NCBI GenBank assembly: GCA_964512045.1
Contig: CAZEJK010000329.1
Span: 1-5,471, forward strand
Source of the DNA: CAZEJK01 sp964512045
Lineage (GTDB): Bacteria > Acidobacteriota > Thermoanaerobaculia > Thermoanaerobaculales > Sulfomarinibacteraceae
Reading direction: 5' to 3'
Length of the DNA: 5,471 nt
In this document: positions 1 through 4,911 of the stretch, one piece after another
Layout: every line of letters starts with the position of its first letter
Numbering within the stretch: the stretch's first letter is position 1
Translations under genes and position numbers: made by a program
The notes under the pieces: model-generated
Seen by the model: only the letters and a program-made list of their open reading frames with translations
Databases searched by the model: none
What the model was told of the DNA's origin: nothing

Positions 1-2
1 AG

Positions 3-278
3 TTGATCTTGGAGGAGCGTAAGAAGATCAGAGTGGAAGAAAAACTCTCGGTCATCGAGCGCTTCGTCGAGAAGTACGATGCGAACGCAGGGCGTTCTGT
101 GGCCGTCGCAGCGGAACTAATAGCGAAGGGCGACCTTCACTCCGGCGGGCAGTGGATTGGCGCAGCCATTCGCTACGAAGAGGAGGCCGAGAAAATGGTG
201 ACGAGAGCCCAAGCCCTGGAACGCATGCTGAAGCGTCTGACCAAGATCGAGATCCGTCAGCTGGCGAGAGCGGCATAG
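3..278 (+). CDS. Small helical protein of unknown function, 5' end uncertain
   Basis: The reading frame is open from the left edge of the window to a TAG stop at 276-278 and gives up to 91 residues. I do not recognise the family. The sequence is rich in Glu, Lys, Arg and Ala, with heptad-like stretches at residues 4-26 (ERKKIRVEEKLSVIERF region) and 55-88 (AIRYEEEAEKMVTRAQALER region). It is probably a soluble two-helix or coiled-coil protein; there is no signal peptide, membrane segment or catalytic motif. The listed start is a TTG two bases from the edge, so the true start may lie outside the window. An in-frame GTG at 33 is an alternative, but the GGAGGAG at 11-17 is about 15 nt away, further than usual. 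It is transcribed towards the leftward RadC cluster. Lack of homology and the edge position limit confidence. Confidence 0.6.
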   Translation: MILEERKKIRVEEKLSVIERFVEKYDANAGRSVAVAAELIAKGDLHSGGQWIGAAIRYEEEAEKMVTRAQALERMLKRLTKIEIRQLARAA

Positions 279-288
279 GCTCGCCTTC

Positions 289-318
289 GAACACGACCGA
301 TCGGGACCGCCTGTGTTC
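289..318. repeat. Imperfect inverted repeat in convergent spacer
   Basis: The 130-nt spacer 279-408 between two convergent genes holds arms GAACAC (289-294) and GTGTTC (313-318), enclosing an 8-bp palindrome CCGATCGG (297-304). It could be a weak bidirectional terminator, but no T-run follows on either strand. I see no gene, tRNA or other element in this spacer. Confidence 0.3.
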
Positions 319-408
319 TAGGGGACCGAGAGGCATTTTCAACCGCCAGTAGTCGGGCAGGGTGGCCATAGCTCAAGTTCGGAGAGTCCCCACTTATCAA
401 GGTTCCGG

Positions 409-567
409 TCAGCCCTCGAGATCCGGTCCGTACAGGCGGTGGAACTGGCGGTAGTAGTCGTCCGCGAGCTGCAGCACGATGTGGTCGAGCTTCGCATTCA
501 TCTGCGTGATCTCCGCCTGCATGCTGGAGAGGGTTTGTTCGAGCTGTGGTGAGATGTGGTTCTCCAT
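409..567 (-). CDS. Small 52-aa protein, last gene of the leftward cluster
   Basis: ATG at 567 reads leftward to TGA at 409-411 and gives 52 residues, beginning MENHISPQLEQTLSSMQ and ending FHRLYGPDLEG. The N-terminal two thirds has an amphipathic, coiled-coil-like pattern (Leu, Met and Ile spaced by 3-4 among Gln, Glu and Lys). A short aromatic segment DDYYRQFHRLYGP follows. The frame is closed upstream by the stop of the preceding gene (610-612), 42 nt away, so ATG 567 is the only ATG that yields this length. It has no Shine-Dalgarno site. On its coding strand the leader is a pyrimidine run (TTTCTTCTTCTTTCCC), unlike the strong sites in front of its neighbours. The protein-like composition and same-strand position support a real gene. 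No family recognised. Confidence 0.55.
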   Translation of the reverse strand: MENHISPQLEQTLSSMQAEITQMNAKLDHIVLQLADDYYRQFHRLYGPDLEG

Positions 568-609
568 GAGAATGGGAAAGAAGAAGAAAGATATAAGGGT
601 TTCGGTCCG

Positions 610-891
610 TCACTCCTGACGAGTGGCGTCATCGGTGGCGGGCTCATCTGGCAGCGACACCCTCACCAGGCAGTGCTCCAGCGCCTTCTGCAGCACCAGA
701 ACAGCGCGCGCAACCTCGTTGGGGCTCATGGACGTAGCATCCTTCCACTCGCCCGTGGACTCGTCGCGGTACCGACACGAGAACGCGACTGATGGAAGGC
801 GCAGTCGCTCCTCGCCCACCTGCCTGTCGTTGATAAACACCGAGGCGGAGCAGGCCCCCGCTCGGAACGTCTTTTCTGGTTTGTTGGTCAT
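610..891 (-). CDS. Conserved-looking 93-aa protein of unknown function
   Basis: The gene starts at ATG 891, and AGGAGGTG lies 9 nt upstream on the coding strand, which fixes the start. The 93-aa product begins MTNKPEKTFRAGACSASVF. It continues with alternating beta-type segments (residues 13-22 and 33-42), a polar turn RYRDESTGEWKD (40-51), and a helix with aliphatic faces (SPNEVARAVLVLQKALEHC, 56-74). The tail (80-93) is acidic and polar. The pattern 'KTFRAG..SAS', then 'Y.D..TGEWKD', then a helix, resembles small uncharacterised proteins I associate with mobile elements of GC-rich bacteria, but I cannot name a family. It has no catalytic motif, signal peptide or membrane segment. It lies 54 nt downstream of radC and 42 nt upstream of the 52-aa gene, consistent with one operon. 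Confidence 0.8.
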   Translation of the reverse strand: MTNKPEKTFRAGACSASVFINDRQVGEERLRLPSVAFSCRYRDESTGEWKDATSMSPNEVARAVLVLQKALEHCLVRVSLPDEPATDDATRQE

Positions 892-906
892 GTTCTTTCA
901 CCTCCT

Positions 907-935
907 GTGAATGGAATCCGGGGCAAGAGCCCCGG
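907..935 (-). promoter_or_regulatory. Leader of the 93-aa gene: shared 15-nt block plus GC hairpin
   Basis: Directly abutting the Shine-Dalgarno site is the block GTGAATGGAATCCGG (907-921, + strand). Its CCGG end forms the start of a perfect 7-bp hairpin, CCGGGGC-AAGA-GCCCCGG (918-935). The same block, with one change, recurs at 2055-2069. No T-run follows the hairpin, so it is more likely an mRNA structural or processing element than an intrinsic terminator; this role is inferred. Confidence 0.5.
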
Positions 936-945
936 CGAGAGCCCG

Positions 946-1419
946 TCAGATGCCGCAGCGTTCCTTCATGCTGACGTAGCCGTCCTTCGCGACCACCACA
1001 TGGTCGAGCAGCTCGATACCGAGCATTTCGCCCGCCCTGGAAAGCCGGCGGGTCAGCTCTCGGTCCTCGATGCTCGGCTCGGGATCTCCCGACGGGTGGT
1101 TGTGCACCAGGACCACCGCCTGCGCGTTGGCGAGGATGGCGGCCTTGAACACGTCCGCGACCCCGACCAACGACTGGCTGCATGTTCCGATGTGAACCGC
1201 GTGGATGGCATTCAGCCGGTGCTTGTTGTCGAGCAGGGCTACGGCGACACACTCGCGGTCGAGGTCCGCGAGCTTCTTGAATGCCTCACTCACAGCTCGC
1301 GGTGAGCTGAGCTGCGGCCGCCCCTCTGCCGTCTCGGGTTCTCTGACGAGGGCGACCTGCACGGCAAACCGTGCGAAGTAGTCCTGATCAACCATCGATT
1401 CCACAAGCCCTTCAATCAT
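946..1419 (-). CDS. radC: RadC-like JAMM (MPN+) domain protein, short form
   Basis: The 157-aa protein contains the RadC metalloenzyme signature: HNHPSGDPEPS with H106, H108, S116 and D119 (H-x-H-x7-S-x2-D), and an upstream candidate acidic residue E56 in DRECVAVALL. In JAMM folds these bind Zn2+ and activate water for isopeptide or peptide-type hydrolysis. The biochemical role of RadC itself is unresolved, and the old DNA-repair assignment has been questioned. The protein is a single domain without the N-terminal helix-hairpin-helix part of chromosomal RadC, which is the usual form in plasmids, prophages and integrated elements. The frame extends upstream to 1617, but the start is placed at ATG 1419 because AAAGGAGGTG lies 5 nt before it and homology-like sequence begins there. 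The protein is probably cytoplasmic. It sits centrally in the leftward cluster, after the zinc-ribbon gene. Confidence 0.93.
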   Translation of the reverse strand: MIEGLVESMVDQDYFARFAVQVALVREPETAEGRPQLSSPRAVSEAFKKLADLDRECVAVALLDNKHRLNAIHAVHIGTCSQSLVGVADVFKAAILANAQAVVLVHNHPSGDPEPSIEDRELTRRLSRAGEMLGIELLDHVVVAKDGYVSMKERCGI

Positions 1420-1452
1420 CTGGCACCTCCTTTCTTCGGCTCTCGTTGTTGC

Positions 1453-1492
1453 GTCACGCTTGTGACTGGGAAGCAGGGGCCGAAACCCCCGC
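1453..1492 (-). promoter_or_regulatory. radC leader: two small hairpins and degenerate leader block
   Basis: In the 85-nt spacer between the zinc-ribbon gene and radC, GTCAC-GCTT-GTGAC (1453-1466) can form a 5-bp hairpin. GGGG-CCGAAA-CCCC (1476-1489), extended by GC/GC across one mismatch to 1473-1492, can form a second. The stretch GTGACTGGGAAGCAGG (1462-1477) aligns with GTGAATGGAAGCCGG from the other leaders, with two substitutions and one inserted G. The relationship is plausible but degenerate. Confidence 0.35.
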
Positions 1493-1504
1493 AGCGGAAG
1501 GCGG

Positions 1505-1972
1505 TTATCGTCGGCTGGAGAAGCGGACGACGGTGTAGGACCCCTCGATCGAGGTTCCTGCGTACGGGAAGTAGGTGAGCGACTCGCTGTTGACGACCTT
1601 GACCAGGATGTCGCCACGCCGATCCCGGGTGATCTCCAAACTGACGTCCGCGCCGCGAGGATCGGCCGCCGAGAGCCACAAGCTCAACGCCCGCTGAAAC
1701 GGCTCCGAGAAGCACGGTCGCTCCTCGTACGCCTCTCGCGTGAGCTTGGCCCAGTTGAACCAGTCCGTTACCGGCACGTCTTCGATGGCGCCCCACGGCA
1801 GCTCCGCCTGACACTCAGGACACAGCAGAAGCCCCCCGGTGGTCGCGGGTGGCGCGAGCTGCTCCACCTGGACGGCCTCGCCGCAGTTCGGACACTGCCG
1901 CTCCGGATCGTCCTCGTCGACGCCCCACAGCCACGCCTCGTCGCACTCATGGTCCCGTTGTTCTTCGTCCAT
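1505..1972 (-). CDS. Zinc-ribbon protein, 155 aa, unknown function
   Basis: The start is ATG 1972, preceded on the coding strand by AAAGGAGG with normal spacing; the longer open frame to 2092 lacks such a site. The product opens with an acidic segment (MDEEQRDHECDEAWLWGVDE). Two Cys pairs follow, CPNC (27-30) and CPEC (51-54), 20 residues apart, as in a four-cysteine zinc ribbon. Residues 62-100 contain aromatic-rich helices (VTDWFNWAKL, FQRALSLWL). The C-terminal part (108-155) is beta-rich and ends FSSRR. It is likely a zinc-binding, nucleic-acid- or protein-binding factor, but no catalytic residues are visible and I cannot assign a family. It is the second gene of the leftward cluster, between the 71-aa gene (125 nt spacer) and radC (85 nt spacer). 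Confidence 0.85.
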   Translation of the reverse strand: MDEEQRDHECDEAWLWGVDEDDPERQCPNCGEAVQVEQLAPPATTGGLLLCPECQAELPWGAIEDVPVTDWFNWAKLTREAYEERPCFSEPFQRALSLWLSAADPRGADVSLEITRDRRGDILVKVVNSESLTYFPYAGTSIEGSYTVVRFSSRR

Positions 1973-2026
1973 GCAATCCCTCCTTTCGTTCTCGCCCCCG
2001 CTTCCGTCTCCGCATGGAGCAGGAAC

Positions 2027-2089
2027 GGGGCGGCCTCGTGAGCTGGCCGCCCCCGTGAATGGAAGCCGGCCGCCGGTGCACGGCGGCCG
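2027..2089 (-). promoter_or_regulatory. Tandem GC-rich hairpins flanking a shared leader block
   Basis: The spacer before the zinc-ribbon gene has two strong stem-loops. One is GGGGCGGCC (2027-2035), a 9-nt loop, then GGCCGCCCC (2045-2053). The other is CGGCCGCCG (2067-2075), a 5-nt loop, then CGGCGGCCG (2081-2089). Between them is GTGAATGGAAGCCGG (2055-2069), which matches 907-921 at 14 of 15 positions. Neither stem is followed by a T-run. They may attenuate transcription or protect and separate mRNA segments; this is inference. Confidence 0.5.
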
Positions 2090-2097
2090 CATCGTCT

Positions 2098-2313
2098 TCA
2101 GAGGTCTTCAGGCTCGCCCGTCGGGCCCTCGCCACCGCCCGAGAACGGCCGGATGTGCAGTCCGCCGTTGACTGGCAGGGCGTTGAGCCGAACGTTGATC
2201 GAGCCGTCGCGGTTGACGAACGCGATCCCGACGTTGAGCCAGAGGCTCTTCTTGTCAGGCTGCTCGTCCGTCCTCCGATCGACGATCGTGTAGACACCCA
2301 GTGCTGCAGACAT
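2098..2313 (-). CDS. Small conserved mobile-element-type protein, 71 aa
   Basis: ATG 2313 is chosen because AGAAAGGAG lies 5 nt upstream on the coding strand; an in-frame extension to 2346 would bury that ribosome site inside the gene. The protein reads MSAALGVYTIVDRRTDEQ, then a beta-rich core SLWLNVGIAFVNRDGSINV (23-41) and LNALPVNGGLHIRPF (43-57), with a Gly/Glu/Pro tail. The pattern 'W..(I/V)G.AF.NRDGS..V.L.ALP.NG.L.(I/V)R' is one I recognise from small uncharacterised proteins on plasmids and integrated elements of GC-rich bacteria, often near RadC. No activity is known to me. It is the first gene of the leftward cluster and lies directly beside the AT-rich divergent region, so it is probably nearest the promoter. 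Confidence 0.8.
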   Translation of the reverse strand: MSAALGVYTIVDRRTDEQPDKKSLWLNVGIAFVNRDGSINVRLNALPVNGGLHIRPFSGGGEGPTGEPEDL

Positions 2314-2362
2314 GATCTCTCCTTTCTGCTCCGGGTCTGTCATCACCTGACGGTAGTGGCTT

Positions 2363-2377
2363 GAACTATTTAAGTTC
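2363..2377. promoter_or_regulatory. Candidate operator/promoter in the divergent intergenic region
   Basis: GAACT-ATTTA-AGTTC is a perfect 5-bp inverted repeat in the AT-richest part of the window, between the leftward radC cluster and the rightward ATPase unit. On the + strand TTGAAC (2361-2366), 17 nt, then TTTAAC (2384-2389) gives a weak sigma70-like promoter (4 of 6 matches each) that overlaps the repeat. On the - strand TTAAAT could serve as a -10 for the radC cluster, with no convincing -35. A dimeric repressor site controlling both directions is plausible but unproven. Confidence 0.35.
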
Positions 2378-2399
2378 TTCGGTTTTAACAGGGAAAGCT

Positions 2400-2409
2400 N
2401 NNNNNNNNN
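2400..2409. other. Assembly gap (10 N)
   Basis: Ten undetermined bases, most likely a scaffold gap whose real length is unknown. The flanks end AAAGC-T and resume GCTTT, a short inverted repeat. Regulatory sequence, or even a small gene, could be missing here, so the 5' region of the rightward unit is not reliably known. Confidence 0.9.
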
Positions 2410-2441
2410 GCTTTATTATCTGGTGTCACTACTCCCGAGTC

Positions 2442-2882
2442 ATGAACTGGGATCCGACCAAGTACCAGGTGGCGGCGACAAGGTACTCGCCGGTGGTGAA
2501 CGTCCAGCCGGGCGATCAGCTGGACGCTCTCCTCCACTGTCGAACGGGCGCACTGGAAAGCCAGGTACAACGAACCCTCGATCTGATCAACGAGAGGTTG
2601 GAGCTTCGGGATGCTGCCCTGTCGGGCATCGACCGGGAGGAGCTGGAGATCGCGAACCGGAAGCTGTCGCTCTTCCGCCCGGACGCCATCCCATCGGCAG
2701 ACCCCTCGTACTTGAAGCTGGTTGGGGAGGAGCTGCGCCTTGCGCGAGACCGGAGGCGGGAGATGAGCGCCTGCTGGAAGGACACTGCTGATCTCGCCCT
2801 GGAGCTCTCACAGCTGGTTGAACGGTTCGAACGCGCGAAGACGCATGAAAGCCTGTTGCGGGGTGGCTTCGGTGGATCGTGA
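2442..2882 (+). CDS. Helical protein of unknown function, coupled to the HerA-like ATPase
   Basis: ATG 2442 opens a 146-aa frame beginning MNWDPTKYQVAATRYSPVVN. The frame is open further left, but that extension runs through the assembly gap and is not protein-like. The Shine-Dalgarno match is weak. After a short N-terminal segment, residues 25-75 and 88-140 are strongly helical and charged (LESQVQRTLDLINERLELRD; LKLVGEELRLARDRRREMS; LALELSQLVERFERAKTH), typical of coiled coils. A proline-rich break lies at 80-89. No nuclease or membrane motif is visible, so it is not an obvious NurA partner. Its stop (2880-2882) lies inside the start region of the ATPase gene, so the two are almost certainly co-translated and may form one complex (inference). 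Confidence 0.8.
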   Translation: MNWDPTKYQVAATRYSPVVNVQPGDQLDALLHCRTGALESQVQRTLDLINERLELRDAALSGIDREELEIANRKLSLFRPDAIPSADPSYLKLVGEELRLARDRRREMSACWKDTADLALELSQLVERFERAKTHESLLRGGFGGS

Positions 2883-4905
2883 GGTTCAGGAGTCCATCAT
2901 CAGACTACGGCCAAGCCTGGGGCGGCGCGCCGATCGACTGTGGGCACTCTATCTCGCCTCAGAGCCCGACGAGCGACGCGAGCTCGAGACCACGGTTCGG
3001 CTGTTGGACCTGCAGAGCAACCACACCGTACCGGGGGCCGTCCACGCCCCTGTCCCGCCCGCGGAGCCCGGCATTCTCGCCGGGAGGTTCCGCCTCGGCG
3101 TCCTCACTTACCCAGGCACCGCTCCCGCACCGGTGGGTCTATCGGAAGACGAGCTGATACAGCACCTGGCTATCTTCGGGCGGTCCGGCTCGGGTAAGAC
3201 CAACACCGTCTTCCACCTTCTTCAGTCTCTTCTCGACAACCGGGTTCCCTTCCTGATCTTCGACTGGAAGCGCAACTACCGGGACATGCTGGCGGCGTCG
3301 TGGGTTCCGGATGGCAGCGTCACGGCCTTCACGGCCGGCCGTGACCTCGCCCCCATCCGGATCAACCCTCTTCGGCCGCCGCCAGGGACGTCCCCCCGCA
3401 ACTGGCTCAAGAAGATCATCGAGATCATCTCGCACGCCTACTTCCTGGGCGAGGGCGTCATGTACCTCCTGCAGCAGGCCATCGACCACTGCTACCGGGA
3501 AGCAGGCGTCTACGAAGGGAGTGAGAGGTACCCCACCTTCCACGACGTGCACCACCACCTTCTGACCCGCAAGACCACCGGCAGGGAAGCCAACTGGTTG
3601 GCCTCAACGCTGAGAACCACCGGGTCTCTGACGTTTGGCGCCATGGCGGACGCGGTCTGCTCGGAGCACCCGGACGACATCTCAGAGCTGCTCACCAAGA
3701 ACGTCGTGCTCGAGCTCGACGCACTTCCCGACTCGGACAAGGTCTTCCTGGTGGAGAGTCTGCTGCTGTACATCCACCACTTACGATTGGCGGAGCCTGG
3801 GCGCGAGACGCTGAAACATGTCCTGGTCGTCGAGGAAGCGCACCATGTCTTCCTGCGGAGCAAGCAGGAGGCGACTGGAGGCGAGCCGATCACCGACGTC
3901 ATCCTGCGTGAGATCCGCGAACTCGGCGAGGCGGTGGTCTTGATCGATCAGCATCCGTCGCAGATCGCCATGACCGCCCTCGGGAACACCTACTGCACCG
4001 TGGCAATGAACCTGAAGCACCGAGCGGACATCAGCACAGTGGGGGACGCCTGTCTTCTGGATACCGATCAAAGGGAGCTGCTGGGCCATCTCCCCGTCGG
4101 TGCCGCCGTGGTCAAGCTCCAGGGCCGGTGGTCGTTCCCCTTCGCGATCAAGGTGCCGAAGATCACGGTTCACAAGGGCTCCGTCTCCGACGATCTGGTC
4201 CATCGCCATCACACGCAGACCACAGCGGCCACGAGACGCGCCGCGATCACCAGATCTGGGCAGAATTCGGTGAGACCGCAGCAGCGCAAGCCGATTCCGG
4301 AGATTCCGCAGCCGCCTAAACAGGATCGCACCGCCGGCGACGCTCTCCGATTGCTGCAGCACATCGCGGAAGTTGGTGAATTGGGTGTGACAGAGCGGTA
4401 CCGGAGCCTCGGCCTCTCCCGCCGCCGAGGAACGGAGCTGAAGCGGTCCCTTCTTGCAGAGGGCCTGGTGACCGAGCAGCATGCAGCCCTTCCCGGCGGC
4501 AGGGTCACTCTCCTGGAGCTAACGGCGAGAGGCTGGGAGAGATTGGGATGCCCACCGCCTTCGGGGCGGGCAGGTGGTGCGCTGCATCGATTCTGGATGC
4601 ATCGCATCGCTGCTGCTCTGCAAGATCGTGGATGGGCGGTCGTGCGCGAGCATCCGGTGGGCGGGGGTGCCGCCGTCGACATCTGGGCGGAACGCGGGAA
4701 CCGCTCGCTAGCGGTGGAAGTCGAGTGCAGTGGTCGGCGTCTGGATGCCACCCTGAGCAAGCTCTCGCGCATCAATACTACAACCGCACTGATCGCTTGC
4801 AGCGACAATGCCCTGCGGGACAAGGCGAGGGAAACAGTAACCGCAAACGGCCTCGAGCCGCGCGTCAAGGTCGAGCACGTCTGGTCTCTTCTGACACGAC
4901 CTTAG
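2872..4905 (+). CDS. HerA/FtsK-superfamily ATPase with C-terminal winged helix and PD-(D/E)XK-like domain
   Basis: A 677-aa DNA-motor-type ATPase. Walker A is GRSGSGKT (103-110), followed by FLIFDWKRNY (127-136). A RINPL motif lies at 163-167. Walker B is HVLVVEEAHHVF (316-327) with E321/E322, then a sensor-like LIDQHPSQI (357-365). The closing PVGAAVVKL...FPFAIKVP (408-429) is typical of HerA/TraG-like cores. After a basic, Pro/Gln-rich linker (about 440-485) come a winged helix (about 488-558, recognition-helix candidate SRRRGTELKRSLLAEG) and a restriction-endonuclease-like module with D603 and E616-V-E618. The last is E-x-E rather than the usual E-x-K. The tail resembles plasmid replication-relaxation proteins in layout. 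GTG 2872 is preferred because GGGGTGG lies 5 nt upstream and overlap is only 11 nt; ATG 2845 (686 aa) is possible. Role inferred: DNA translocation or processing in a mobile element or defence system. Confidence 0.9.
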   Translation: MDREVQESIIRLRPSLGRRADRLWALYLASEPDERRELETTVRLLDLQSNHTVPGAVHAPVPPAEPGILAGRFRLGVLTYPGTAPAPVGLSEDELIQHLAIFGRSGSGKTNTVFHLLQSLLDNRVPFLIFDWKRNYRDMLAASWVPDGSVTAFTAGRDLAPIRINPLRPPPGTSPRNWLKKIIEIISHAYFLGEGVMYLLQQAIDHCYREAGVYEGSERYPTFHDVHHHLLTRKTTGREANWLASTLRTTGSLTFGAMADAVCSEHPDDISELLTKNVVLELDALPDSDKVFLVESLLLYIHHLRLAEPGRETLKHVLVVEEAHHVFLRSKQEATGGEPITDVILREIRELGEAVVLIDQHPSQIAMTALGNTYCTVAMNLKHRADISTVGDACLLDTDQRELLGHLPVGAAVVKLQGRWSFPFAIKVPKITVHKGSVSDDLVHRHHTQTTAATRRAAITRSGQNSVRPQQRKPIPEIPQPPKQDRTAGDALRLLQHIAEVGELGVTERYRSLGLSRRRGTELKRSLLAEGLVTEQHAALPGGRVTLLELTARGWERLGCPPPSGRAGGALHRFWMHRIAAALQDRGWAVVREHPVGGGAAVDIWAERGNRSLAVEVECSGRRLDATLSKLSRINTTTALIACSDNALRDKARETVTANGLEPRVKVEHVWSLLTRP

Positions 4906-4911
4906 AGAGTA

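Noticed and set aside
321..391. tRNA-like stretch: GGGGAC...GTCCCC arms 71 nt end to end, with a D-arm-like ATAGCTCAAG
   Set aside because: The acceptor pairing stops at 6 bp. No T-arm stem or conserved T-loop can be placed before the 3' arm, and no five-pair anticodon stem forms, so it is not a tRNA.
257..613. 118-codon leftward frame covering the 52-aa gene
   Set aside because: Its composition (Arg/His/Pro-rich) is that of an off-frame shadow. The 52-aa frame in the same DNA is far more protein-like.
644..1252. 202-codon leftward frame across radC and the 93-aa gene
   Set aside because: It overlaps two better-supported genes in another frame and is Arg/Gly/Pro-rich without motifs.
1420..1617. 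Upstream extension of the radC frame
   Set aside because: The extension has shadow-type Arg/Ser/Pro-rich composition, overlaps the zinc-ribbon gene and lies before the strong ribosome site at ATG 1419.
907..2089. CRISPR-like array from the repeated leader block
   Set aside because: Copies are separated by whole genes and are not regularly spaced; no Cas genes are present.
3781..4868. Long leftward frames antisense to the ATPase (233 and 219 codons)
   Set aside because: They are antisense shadows in GC-rich DNA. The + strand carries clear Walker motifs and the shadows have none.
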